DNA of 64,000 nucleotides from the NCBI GenBank assembly GCA_021788415.1, contig JAJYKR010000002.1, forward strand, positions 128,689 to 192,688, given 5' to 3'. Made by a program: the position numbers and the translations under genes. Of this stretch, positions 8,634-17,862 are shown piece by piece (position 1 is the stretch's first letter; every line of letters starts with the position of its first letter). The notes under the pieces were generated by a model. That model was not told the origin of the DNA, ran no database searches, and worked only from the letters and a program-made list of their open reading frames with translations. The DNA comes from an archaeon (GTDB lineage: Archaea; Thermoproteota; Nitrososphaeria; Nitrososphaerales; UBA183).

Positions 8634-8874
8634 GATACTCTACAAGTCATCCGTCAGCCCCGACCTCAAGAAGATAGCCCCGAAAGATGTGGCCCGGATC
8701 CTGAAACAGATCCGGATGGTCCTGTGCGTAGATCCTCAGTCGGGCGAGCGGCTCCATGGAGACTTCGAGGGCCTCCTCAAACTCAGAATCGGTGAGTACA
8801 GGGTTGTTTATGCCCTCTCGGGCAGCGACGTCGTGGTCCTGAGGATCAGACACCGGGCCAAAGCCTACGACTGA
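8623..8874 (+). CDS. RelE/ParE-superfamily toxin
   Basis: An 83-residue protein with the compact RelE order: YKSSVSPDLKKIAPKDVARI helix pair, a GDFEGLLKLRIGEYRVVYA beta-hairpin and a C-terminal VVVLRIRHRAKAYD strand with basic residues. RelE toxins cut mRNA on the ribosome and ParE toxins act on gyrase; the Arg-His pair near the end favours a RelE-like nuclease but does not prove it. The start is TTG 8623, inside the antitoxin gene. This second toxin-antitoxin pair lies next to VapBC, common in accessory islands. Confidence 0.78.
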   Translation: MTSRILYKSSVSPDLKKIAPKDVARILKQIRMVLCVDPQSGERLHGDFEGLLKLRIGEYRVVYALSGSDVVVLRIRHRAKAYD

Positions 8875-8997
8875 TCAAACAGCGGATGGTGTGCTCCAGG
8901 CACTGAAGAGATAGGGACAATCAGCCCCGCCAAAGATCGCTGGACTGTACTGGTAACTAGCTTTATGAACTGAAACGCCACCTTTGTTGCGGATTCC

Positions 8998-10104
8998 ATG
9001 CGGGGCGGAGTCGTAGCGGTTGTCGCGGTGGTCGCCCTTTTGGTAGGAGCAGGGGCTGGCTATTTCATCGGTAGCTCCAACGAGCACACGATCACCACGC
9101 TCTCAACGGTATTCGGGGGAGCTCCTATTCCTATCAATAGTGTTGAGACGGGGAACATCAGCATCGGGGGCTCACCCTACACCTACACCATTGCGGTCAA
9201 TCCCACCGCCAGCAGAATCTATGTGACGAGTGGATCGAATGTCTTGACAGTTGTGGACGCAGTGACTCGCGCCGTGGTCGCAAGGGTCGCACTCCCTTCT
9301 GCTTCCAGCGCCCATAACGGAATCGCTATCGACTACAAAACTGGCATGGTCTTTGTCCTGCTTCAGGGCGGAATTGCGGAGGTAAACGACACAACCAACT
9401 AATTCGTAGGAAAGATAACGACTGACTTCGACTTGAGTTCGATCGCCATCGATTCGTATACAGGCACCATCTACGGCTCGGCAGGCGACTCCATAATCGG
9501 GATTAGTTCCCAAACGGGTAAGCTCAATGCAAATGTCTCCATCGGCCATGGGGCCAGTGACGTATTGGTCAACCCAAAGCTCAACCTAATCTACGCCGTG
9601 GGATGCAACCAACAGGGATTGGCCTGCGATTCGATAGTATCGGTTGTGAACGGGACGAGCGCTACTTTGATGAACGTGACGCCCCTAGATTCCGCATACT
9701 ACGCAACGGCAACCATTGATGAGACGACGGGTTTCGTCTACGTTTCAGGCGAGGGCCAACTCGCGGCATTGAATCCTTCTGGGACCGTGGTTTTTGAAAC
9801 CTATCCTGGCACCTGCGGCCCCTTCATCGGCATGGCCGACGACCCGGCACAGAATCGGGTCATCATGGCCCCGCAGAACTATGACTACATCCTCGTCTAC
9901 GACGGGCATGGCGGAGGACTGTTGAACATGTATTCGCTTCCAACTTCGCCGTCTTCAATTCTGTCATACGTCGCCTTCAACACTGCCACCAACGAGACTT
10001 ACGTGATAGACTCAGGGCCGCTCCTAACCTTCCAAGGTGTAGCCAGTACCGGCAATGTCAACGCTACCTCGATAGGAGCCGGCCAACGCTGCCTTCCTGT
10101 GTGA
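8998..10104 (+). pseudogene. Membrane-anchored YncE-like beta-propeller protein, interrupted by TAA
   Basis: Residues 1-25 form an N-terminal membrane anchor (VVAVVAVVALLVGAGAGYFIG). After it come repeated blades of the YVTN/YncE kind, such as AVNPTASRIYVTSG and AIDYKTGMVFVL. At 9400-9402 the frame meets TAA. The next codons continue in the same frame with AIDSYTGTIYGSAG, VNPKLNLIYAVG and TIDETTGFVYVSG, so one base change separates the two halves. Unless the stop is suppressed or is a sequencing error, the gene yields only the anchor and about two blades. These proteins are extracellular repeat proteins, often binding or surface proteins. Confidence 0.75.
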
Positions 10105-10329
10105 CTGAAGCACTTGTGCAACCCAGCCAAATTCGCCGATTCATATCCGGCCGACCACTTCATAATCAGACCGAGGTCATGCCGGAGAATCGCCTAAGAT
10201 GAGCTATCCCAGCCAGTCAAAGTTCATTCTGAGCTGTTTCAAAACGGGCCCGGAGGGATGCAATTAGAAAACAGACTGTGCGAAAACCCTCCCATGACCC
10301 GCTTGGCATAGCTCAAGCATAAACAGTCA

Positions 10330-10348
10330 ATTGCTCTATTAGAGCAAT
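10330..10348. promoter_or_regulatory. Palindrome directly before the DUF2080 gene
   Basis: ATTGCTCT (10330-10337) and AGAGCAAT (10341-10348) are a perfect 8-base inverted repeat with a 3-base spacer, ending at the base before the ATG. It could be the operator of the AbrB-like DUF2080 protein, or a hairpin that hides the start codon in read-through transcripts, a known way for insertion sequences to limit expression. Confidence 0.5.
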
Positions 10349-10531
10349 ATGCCTAGAAGGGTGAAGCTAGAGGTCACGAAAGAGCTGAGGCTGAATGGAA
10401 TCCTCGGGTTTGTCAAGAGGAGGGTCACGCCTCACGGCACTGGTGCGAAGGTAACCTGCCCGAAGGAGTTCCTTGGAAGGACTGCGTACCTTGTCATAAC
10501 CGGCGAGAGATGGGAAGAGGAGGAGGAGTGA
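10349..10531 (+). CDS. DUF2080-type transposon-encoded small protein
   Basis: A 60-residue basic protein with an acidic tail. VTPHGTGAKVTCPKEFLGR matches the core of DUF2080, a small AbrB-like family encoded beside transposases in archaeal insertion sequences. It probably binds DNA, perhaps the palindrome at its own start. The transposase frame begins 4 bases after its stop. This gene looks intact although its partner is broken. Confidence 0.65.
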   Translation: MPRRVKLEVTKELRLNGILGFVKRRVTPHGTGAKVTCPKEFLGRTAYLVITGERWEEEEE

Positions 10532-10535
10532 AGAG

Positions 10536-12008
10536 ATGACGGAACACATCGAGGGGTTGTCAAGGGAGCAGGTCATCCTCCTCCCAGACGTTCTCGACGA
10601 CTAAGTCAACGGGGAGAATCCCGTCAGGTTCGTGGATGCCTTCGTCGACAGCCTTGATTTGAAGGAGCTCGGGTTCAGGCACGTCGAGCCGGAGGAGACT
10701 GGGAGGCCGCCTTACGACCCCTCCGACCTGTTGAAGCTCTACGTCTGCGGCTACCTGAACCAGATCAGGTCCAGCAGGAAGCTGGAGAGGGAGTGCCAGA
10801 GGAACGTGGAGGTGATGTGGCTGATGAAGAGGCTGACGCCAGACTTCAAGACCATAGCAGACTTCCGGAAGGACAACATCGACTGCGTCAAACCTGTCTT
10901 CAAGGAGTTCGTCTACCTCTGCAGGTCGCTAGACCTCTTCGGTGCTGAACTGGTAGCCATAGACGGGAGCAAGTTCAAGGCGGTCAACTCCACCAAGAGG
11001 AATCTCAACGCGAAGACGCTCGCGGAGAGGCTGAAGCGCGTCGAGGAGAGGATAGCTCAATACCTGAAGGAGATGGGAGAGAACGACAAGGCTGAACACG
11101 AGGGCGACGTTGACCGTAACAGCCGTGGTGCGAAGGCCAACGGGTTGACGGAGAAAATCGGCAAGCTCGAGGAGCGGAGGCAAGAGTACATCAGGGCTCA
11201 GAGCCTGATGAAGGAGACTGGGCAGAAGGAGGTCTCCCTCACCGACCCTGACAGCAGGCTGATGAAGGCCGACAGCCAGAAGCTGGACGTATGCTATAAC
11301 GTCGAGTCTGCGGTGGACTCGAAGAGCCACCCCGTGGTCGACTACGACGTCACGAACCACCCCAACGACAGGAGCCAGCTCGCCAGGATGGCCCAGGAGG
11401 CGAAGGGGACCCTCGGGGTGGAGACGCTCGACGTCATCGCGGACAAGGGATTCTGTACCGGGACGGAGCTGAAGGAATGCGAGGAGAACGGGATAACGAC
11501 GTACGTCTCCATACCGGACGAGACCATGCCGAACAAGACCCTCGGGGTGCCAGAGCCTGAATTCTATTCTCAAAGGTTCTCCTACGACCCTCTCAGAGAT
11601 GTATACGTCTGCCCTGCCAATCAGGTGATGGGCTTCTGGAAGGGCAGGTACAAGAACCGCGGCAGGCTATACAGGACTGGAGCGTGCGCCACCTGTCCTC
11701 TCAGGGGCAGGTGCACGAGGAACAAGCTCGGCAGGATAATCTTCAGGTCAGAGCACTAGGATGTCATCGACAGGCTCAGGGCGAGGCTGAGCGAAGCTCA
11801 GGGGCTCGACAAGCTCAACAGGCGGAAGGAGATCGTCGAGCACCCGTTCGGCACCATGAAGAGGGCGTTCAACCAGGGCTATCTCCTGCTCAAGGGCCTG
11901 GGGAAGGTGAACGGGGAGGTCGGATTCACGATGCTGGCCTACGACATGAGGCGGGCGATCAACATCCTGGGGACGAAGAGACTGACGAGCTCAGTTGGAG
12001 TCATATGA
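10536..12008 (+). pseudogene. IS1182-type DDE transposase with two in-frame stop codons
   Basis: Read through its stops, the frame gives about 490 residues in the IS1182 order: N-terminal HIEGLSREQVILLPDVLDD, then NPVRFVDAFVDSLDL, a YDPSDLLKLYVCGYL dimer-like domain, a DDE core with VIADKGF, a Cys cluster (CATCPLRGRC) and the late HPFGTMKRAFNQGYLLLKG. A TAA at 10602-10604 replaces an expected Tyr after LDD, and a TAG at 11757-11759 sits between FRSEH and DVIDRLRARL. Both are single-base changes from sense codons and the frame is otherwise unbroken, which suggests recent inactivation. Confidence 0.8.
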
Positions 12009-12219
12009 CAGAGTCAGGGCATCCTATGGCGTGAACCGCAGAACTGACTTCTCACACAATCTGAAAATTAAGCGAATCCTATCCACCTGAGCAATAGGGG
12101 TAGTCTTGACGAATTGCTGCTTCGCCAGCCTTGTCTGCTTCTGGGCTCTTGACCAGCCCTGGCACCTGGGGTCCACTCACGTGCAGTCGAAAGAATCCAA
12201 CGCAACTCATCCCCAAACG

Positions 12220-12927
12220 TCAGGGAACCACGAATTGGAGAAGTACAACCGCTCCCCATTCATCTCCAGCAACGAGGGTGTAAGTTCCGGGGCGAAAGCT
12301 CCGAAAGGCACCGTGTATCGAGGTCCCGGGCAAGGTCGAAGGTGGCGGCAGGGTTATCGTTCGCGCGAGTTGGTAGCTTGACAGAGTGCACGGCAGAGCA
12401 ATACAATCGGAGAACCCTGGCACTAGAGCGATGGTCGCGTTGTCGCTTGAAGCACTGAAGAGGTAGCTGGATGCGTTGTAGCCCAGGGGACAAGAGATCG
12501 TGCCATTCCAAATCCCCACGATGCCATCATTTAGCATGTGTGTGGCAAGTGTATAGTTCTCGAGGGAGTATGACCCGTTTAGCAACTCGAATCCGAACGG
12601 CAACGGTGTCTCCCCCCAGCAGGGCAGGAAGCCAGAGTTTTCACCGAGGAGGTTAGGCTCACTGAAGCGGTCACTCCCTGTGACGTTATTCTTGTGATTC
12701 TCGGCGTTGAACTCTGTTACTGTGATCCTAACGCCCCATGTCTGGTTCGCCAAGACAGTGGGAATGACGTCAAGCCTGAGTTGCAGGGCGGAGACAGAAT
12801 TGGCAGATGCAGTTCCTGGCGCGGTAACCATTGCTTGAGTGTTAGAGTGAAGCCCAAGATAAGCGAAACTTCCCAGGCCTATGAGGATGATGGCGGCAAC
12901 CCCGACTGTCATTGCGAGCCTGCCCAC
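12220..12927 (-). CDS. Membrane-anchored extracellular protein
   Basis: The 235-residue protein has one N-terminal membrane segment (about residues 7-27) and an exported domain with several N-x-S/T glycosylation sites and four Cys. The last part, FRPGTYTLVAGDEWGAVVLL, is an end motif I associate with secreted thaumarchaeal proteins of unknown role. It lies 160 bases beyond the right end of the IS1182-type element and is not disrupted. Confidence 0.6.
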   Translation of the reverse strand: MGRLAMTVGVAAIILIGLGSFAYLGLHSNTQAMVTAPGTASANSVSALQLRLDVIPTVLANQTWGVRITVTEFNAENHKNNVTGSDRFSEPNLLGENSGFLPCWGETPLPFGFELLNGSYSLENYTLATHMLNDGIVGIWNGTISCPLGYNASSYLFSASSDNATIALVPGFSDCIALPCTLSSYQLARTITLPPPSTLPGTSIHGAFRSFRPGTYTLVAGDEWGAVVLLQFVVP

Positions 12928-13017
12928 GAATTACATCACGCCCCGAATGTTAAGGGTCTCCCAGTTGTCAACGTAGGAATCCAATTCACTTCTTCGGACA
13001 GTGATCAAAGCCATAGC

Positions 13018-14259
13018 CTATGTATCACAGTTAGTCCTGTATGTGGAAGTGAAATTGCCCATGGTAGTGATGCCGGATATCGAAATGTCAAGCACGCTAG
13101 AACCTGAGCACGTAGTATACAATTCGATTTTGTCATACCATCCATTGCTATACGGAGTATTGAAGTAGAAGCATGAACTAGACGAGGTACTGTAGCACTC
13201 GATATTGCCATAGTTAACTACATTAGAGAAAGTTGCGAGTGAAGCGAGTCCAATATTGCTGATCGTTGGTCGTTCTAGGATTGCATCTACATAATACGTT
13301 GTTCCTGCTGCGGGAAAATTCGTCAGAGGACTCGAGCATGTCCAACCAGGACCGAACAAGAAGGTTTGGTACTCAGTGTTGGTGCCGCCAAGTTCCAACC
13401 CATTTTCTACGACCGGCTCCATGGCACTTCCCGGGCTAACCGCGTCTGTGGATGGACAAGTGTATCTTGGCACTGATGGTGCGAACTCATACCAGCCAAC
13501 GTAAGTGGGTGAACTGCACGACTTCGTGGAAGCGCAGTAGGTGCTGCCCTCGGTACCTGTTTGGGCGAGGAAGGTCTGGGTCTTATTCTCAAGACCGCTC
13601 CAAATAGCCAGGGCACAGGTTTGATTCGCACCACCACCGTAGCATTCTTGGTTTCCTCCCACTGATGGCTGCACGAAATTGGTATCAGCATACAGTTCAG
13701 TTGTCGTCAGTCCGTTCAGCACGTACCAGACCCGGTAGCCCGACCAATGGTTGTTTGTTATAACGCTACTTGTAGGAGAAATCCCCAGCTGCCCGAATGA
13801 AGGATGGCAAGAGACTGGCGACTGAGCAACACTCGCGCCAGTCACACGGTCAAGACCTGCATTCTCGAAAATCTGGAATCCTTCTGGGATTCTTGCGCCA
13901 CAAGATGCAACAAGAACGTCGTTGAAGATGAAGTCAACCGAGACGGCATTTAGAGAAACCCCGGAACATGTAGCAGAATCGAAATAGAAACTAGGCGCGA
14001 CTCCGAAGAGGGTGAGAGTGTGTGAATTTGCGATAGCTTCAAACTCGCTTGAACTCTCAGCTGTCGCCACCGCCTTCTGCGTGTCAATACCTTTGTAGAT
14101 TGCTTCCTATTCATGTACTACTTGACTTACACATGACAGAGAGCTGACGGAGCCACTGATTGAATTCGCATTCGAAGGCTCAATGGGATGAGAGAGAACT
14201 AACGAAGAGAAAAGCAGGAGAAAGATGATAGCTGGACCCGCTGCTTTTCGCATTCTCAT
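13018..14259 (-). pseudogene. Secreted glutamic (G1/eqolisin-like) peptidase interrupted by TAG
   Basis: ATG 14259 starts a clear signal peptide (MRMRKAAG then AIIFLLLFSSLVLS). After about 50 residues the frame meets TAG at 14107-14109, then continues in the same frame for 362 codons. The downstream part has the G1 peptidase order: HWSGY near the start of the domain, a Gln in FLAQTGTEG, VGWYEFAP, and a Glu in DAILERPTI. In eqolisins the catalytic pair is a Gln and a Glu in those places, working at acid pH. With the stop, the secreted product is lost unless UAG is read through. Alternatively the mature part could start at a GTG at 14070 without any export signal. Confidence 0.65.
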
Positions 14260-14352
14260 AAGAAAGTGTGGCCCGATACATAACGATTTCTGTTCATGTG
14301 GGCCGATTTCGCTCAATGGCTAACGCTGGTTGGCCGCTTGTCGGCGCCACAG

Positions 14353-15024
14353 TCACTTGACGGCAACTTCCTGCATGTTGGTTGTTCCGACAAGGGTGAT
14401 TGTTCCGGCTTCTGGGAGGCAGAGATCCTGTACGCCGGGAAACGCTGGAGACATGGCCCTGAGCTGAGCCGGAGAGTATCCCACGACCACGATGGCATAC
14501 GAGAAACCGGCGAAACACCAGTATGGCAGACCGACATAGTAGATGGCGCGAGTTCCGTTCACAGGTGAGATTGTGAAGCTCCATGTCATCATGGCATTTT
14601 GAGGAACGTAGATGCTTGCGGGCGCAGGGGTGACGGTGATGCCAAGTCCAGCGACAAGGCTGTCATTCTGAAGCATGAACACCTGTACCTCCCTGCCCGC
14701 ACTCCAGGAAACATTTCCTCCAAGGTAATTGTGGAAGATTTGGACGCAGATCTTGGAAGTCGAGTTGGTGACGAACACCCGGATAGAGCCGTTTCCAAAT
14801 GAGTGGTTGGAATAGCTCCCAAGCGGCGGATTGTATTCTGTCGTACAATCAGAGATAGCGCCCGAGGCTCTATTGGAAGACCTGGGAAGGCCCATGAAGG
14901 CATACGTAACACCTACCGCAACCAGACCTGCTACAACAATGCTCGCAAAGGTCACGCTTGGGGCGATCCCTGCCCGACGCACGGGAGATTCGTTCGCAAA
15001 CTTCGGTATGAATTTCGTTGACAC
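14353..15024 (-). CDS. Membrane-anchored extracellular protein
   Basis: A 223-residue protein with one N-terminal membrane segment (about residues 24-46) and an exported domain containing several N-x-S/T sites and four Cys. A central block, APASIYVPQNAMMTWSFTIS, resembles cupredoxin-like or beta-sandwich exported domains, but I see no copper ligands that settle it. Its N-terminus lies over the 3' end of the recombinase frame, which suggests that the recombinase was truncated there. Confidence 0.6.
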   Translation of the reverse strand: MSTKFIPKFANESPVRRAGIAPSVTFASIVVAGLVAVGVTYAFMGLPRSSNRASGAISDCTTEYNPPLGSYSNHSFGNGSIRVFVTNSTSKICVQIFHNYLGGNVSWSAGREVQVFMLQNDSLVAGLGITVTPAPASIYVPQNAMMTWSFTISPVNGTRAIYYVGLPYWCFAGFSYAIVVVGYSPAQLRAMSPAFPGVQDLCLPEAGTITLVGTTNMQEVAVK

Positions 15025-16355
15025 CGAACCAAGAACTGCGTGCTCGGAGCTAAACCGAGGAGGTACTTCCTCTTCTTTCCTAGTACGGCTGCGAGAATAT
15101 CCTTAGATTCGCATTCAGAGCCCGATTCTCTCCCCCCTCCCTTGCGAGCCTGCACCGGGATTACCTTCTGCCTCGAACCGTTGCCCGTCATCATGCCGAC
15201 CAGCCTCTGCCTCACAGCGTTCTGTAATTCCTCGTCGCTCATCTCGCCGAGATTCATCTTCTCTACCTCCTCCTTCTTGAGACCGGCGACCAGGAGGAAC
15301 TGCTCCCTCAGTGTCTTCTTGAACTGCTCATCGCTTGCGGATTCTGCCTTGGTGGAAAGCAAGGGCTCACACTTCTTGTAGGTTTCCCTCATCTCCTCAA
15401 TCATGGTGGGCGGGAGCCTGCCCTTGTTGGTCGAATACCTGGCTTCTATGTCCCCCTTGTGCCCCATCAGGAACTGGAGATAGGGGTGGGAGACCAAGCC
15501 CTTTGACTCTGCTATAATCATTCCTGTGTCGCAATAGGCCCTCAGGACGTAGGGTCTCCACGTGAAACCGCTCTTCACGATTGCCTCCTTGATGTCTCTG
15601 GTCACCAACGATGTCCTCAGGAAAGGATTCTTCTTGACTCCCCGGGGATCGAAGGCTAGTAACTGGCTTTCAGGTGTTAGCTTTTCTCTCTGCTTTACCC
15701 TCTCTTGAAGGTACTCCTGAATGTATATGACGGCTTCATTTCCAACGAAAGTGAAGTACTGATGTCTGGCCTTGCTCAGCGGATTCCTGACGGTCAGTAT
15801 CGAAGGCATTTTCCCGAAGGTCATTCTATCGGAAGCGACCTTCGCCTCCCTGATGTCTCCAAGCCTTATGCCGTCTGTCCCGACGAAGTTGCCCAGGCTC
15901 TCCGGTCTCAATCCGCTCAAAGCCATCAGCGCGATAGAAACTCTGCATCTGCGTGACCCCATCCTCAGAATCTTGGCCAGCTCCTCTTTGCTGGGCACCC
16001 TCTCATTCGCTATGGTTGGAGTCTCTGACTTGCCCTTGATGTTGACCTTCAGCTTCACGTCTAGGCTGTTGTATGATAACCACGAGAAGACGACCTTCTT
16101 GAACCTGATTATGTAGGAGCCTGCCTTGCCCTTCTTTTCCATCTCCCTGACAAAATCCGTGAAGCTGTCCCTGAACTTCTTCGTGGGGCCGTCCTTGAGA
16201 GTCTGCTTCGGAGTGGTATGCGCCAGGCCGCAGTATAGGCCAAGCGTCCTGAGGTAAACTTCAGCCGTGATAAGTGAGTTGGCTGCAAGGTTGTCATGTC
16301 ATCTCCTCACGTCCTTATCGTCCAATAGGTCGCCGTACTTCCCGGTGTTTGGCAT
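14952..16355 (-). pseudogene. Archaeal tyrosine recombinase (integrase), stop-interrupted and altered at the 3' end
   Basis: From ATG 16355 the frame reads MPNTGKYGDLLDDKDVRR, meets TGA at 16299-16301 where a Trp is expected, then continues HDNLAANSLITAEVYLRTLG, the usual SAM-like N-terminal domain. The catalytic domain follows: Arg in LSGLRPESL, RPYVLRAYCDTG, GHKGDIEARYSTNKG with the nucleophile Tyr. The C-terminal part matches the recombinase end at 63801-64000 up to about VIPVQ and then departs into GC-rich sequence from about 15155 to 14952. The gene lies 53 bases from the 3' end of tRNA-Arg, the classic place for an integrated element. Confidence 0.82.
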
Positions 16356-16407
16356 GGAATGGTTGATAGAAGGGCCTTGTAACAAAGGATTCGCTTATAA
16401 TCTTAAG

Positions 16408-16498
16408 CGGGCCCGGTGGGATTCGAACCCACGGTCTCTGAGCTCACGCACTTCAGCTTCGGAGGCTGACGCCCTGATCCGTGCTGGGCTACGGGCCC
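16408..16498 (-). tRNA. tRNA-Arg(CCG) with a probable 15-base intron in the variable loop
   Basis: The acceptor stem GGGCCCG pairs with CGGGCCC, with G as discriminator base. The anticodon arm is TCAGC-CTCCGAA-GCTGA, giving anticodon CCG, and the T arm is GTGGG-TTCGAAT-CCCAC. The variable region as written is 20 bases, far too long for tRNA-Arg. Removing 15 bases (16436-16450) leaves AGACC and a 76-base tRNA. The borders fit a bulge-helix-bulge motif. The broken recombinase gene follows its 3' end. Confidence 0.88.
16436..16450 (-). other. Probable non-canonical tRNA intron
   Basis: On the tRNA strand the segment is TGCGTGAGCTCAGAG. CTGA (end of the anticodon stem) pairs with TCAG inside the insert, giving a 4-base central helix. 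It is flanked by 3-base bulges AGT and AGA, each cut after the second base. The inner part is GC-GTGA-GC. The inner helix is only 2 base pairs, so the motif is minimal. Confidence 0.62.
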
Positions 16499-16522
16499 GT
16501 CCGACCCGTGGGGGTCGTCTTG

Positions 16523-17770
16523 TTAAGTGCGTCCTTCCGCTCCCGCTGACCTGTAGCCTGCGCTCCCCGGCGGAGGCCTGTACTTATGGAAGAAGAGCCA
16601 GTAGAGGCCGAGGTTGGCTCCGAGGACGAGCCCGTAGAGCGCGAACGGCACCTCGACGGCGGCCGCGTTCACCTCTGCCGACTCGAACTCGAACCCTGCG
16701 AAGTAGGTCCCGCCCGAGGCGGCGAGCAGGCGCGTCGCCTGGTTGATGCCGAAAGCCGCTCCCCTCTCGTCCTCGGAGATCATGTCCATCATCGCGACCT
16801 GCTGAACGGGGAGCGCCATCACCCTGGTGGCGGGGAGGAGGAAGTAGACGGCGAGGGAGACCGGGAAAACCCTGACGACGGGCATGATTATCGAGAGGAC
16901 GATGGACCCCACCCTGGTCACGATTATCCCTCGCAGAAAGCCAATCTTCCTTTCGATCGCGGGGGCGACAAGGAGCGCGAATGACGCTATGATTCCAGAG
17001 ACCCCGGCATAGACAGACATCTCGGGCCTGCTTATCGAATAGACGCTGATGAAAAACGGGATGAGGAACGGGGTTATGAGCCCCTGGCTGAGCCCGTTGA
17101 GGACCCCCGTCAGGCTGAACTTCCCTATCGCAGCCCCGGTCTTGAGGGATACTGTCCGCCTGACCCCCGACCCCATCCTCACGAAGGGGGAGAGGCCGAG
17201 AGACGCCGCCCCGAGGACCGCAGCCGCTGCGAACACTTCCCGGATCCCTGCCAGCCCTCCGAGGTAGGCGCCCCCCGCGGAGGCGACTCCAGAGATGAAC
17301 GCCAGGACGGCGTAGTACTTCGTCCTGTCATTCCTCGATGTGAGCTCCGTCGCCAAGATCGACTGGATGGGCTGAGCGGCCCCGCCCACCCCTCCCCCTG
17401 AAAGGGATCCTGTTGCCGATATCCCTCCAACCACCGCCGCGAGGAAGAGGACAGGCACGGAGGTGTTCACCACGAGCAAGGAGGCGGAGACGGGGAGTAG
17501 GGCCAGGGCTCCCACGAAGGACGCCCTCCTTCCGACCATGTCTGCCGCCAGGCCGAAGCCGAGCCCAAGAGCCGCGGTGGCGACGGTGGCGGCCGAATAT
17601 ACCATCCCGAGCAAGAACGCGCCGTGGTGCAGCTCTGTGAGGACGAGGAACGGGAACGCGACGTTGATCATTCCTGCAGATAAGCTCCTGAGCACCCTCA
17701 GAGCGGCAAGGAATCTCAGGGACCGAATGTCTGTCTCAGGGGGGCCAGTCGTTTCGTAATCCGAACCCAA
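16523..17770 (-). CDS. MFS transporter, drug-efflux-like
   Basis: Starting at TTG 17770 the protein is 415 residues with about 12 membrane helices. The loop 2-3 signature appears as GLAADMVGRRASF. The N-terminus up to FLAALRVLRSLSAGMINVAFPFLV is typical of efflux-type MFS proteins. I chose TTG 17770 because a TATA-like TTTATACG (complement of 17801-17808) lies about 30 bases before it; the longer frame to 17989 would run into the argS gene. Substrate unknown. Confidence 0.78.
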   Translation of the reverse strand: MGSDYETTGPPETDIRSLRFLAALRVLRSLSAGMINVAFPFLVLTELHHGAFLLGMVYSAATVATAALGLGFGLAADMVGRRASFVGALALLPVSASLLVVNTSVPVLFLAAVVGGISATGSLSGGGVGGAAQPIQSILATELTSRNDRTKYYAVLAFISGVASAGGAYLGGLAGIREVFAAAAVLGAASLGLSPFVRMGSGVRRTVSLKTGAAIGKFSLTGVLNGLSQGLITPFLIPFFISVYSISRPEMSVYAGVSGIIASFALLVAPAIERKIGFLRGIIVTRVGSIVLSIIMPVVRVFPVSLAVYFLLPATRVMALPVQQVAMMDMISEDERGAAFGINQATRLLAASGGTYFAGFEFESAEVNAAAVEVPFALYGLVLGANLGLYWLFFHKYRPPPGSAGYRSAGAEGRT

Positions 17771-17862
17771 CTTTGTCCGAGGGCCGCCTTTGGGCCGCGT
17801 ATAAATCGCGAGCGGAGCGCCTCTGAGAGCTTTTATCGTGTCAGTCGCAAGGAGCGCACGCC

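Larger units (their letters stand above)
10272..12063. mobile_element. Decayed IS1182-type insertion sequence
   Basis: Imperfect terminal inverted repeats seem to be CAGACTGTGCGAAAAC (10272-10287) and, on the other strand, CAGATTGTGTGAGAAG (complement of 12048-12063), matching at 12 of 16 bases. Between them lie a DUF2080-type small gene and a transposase gene broken by two stop codons. The ends are my estimate; no target duplication was found by eye. Confidence 0.5.

Noticed and set aside
10602..14109. Pyrrolysine or another stop-codon reassignment
   Set aside because: Interruptions use TAA, TAG and TGA, occur only in accessory genes, and core genes end normally with all three stops.
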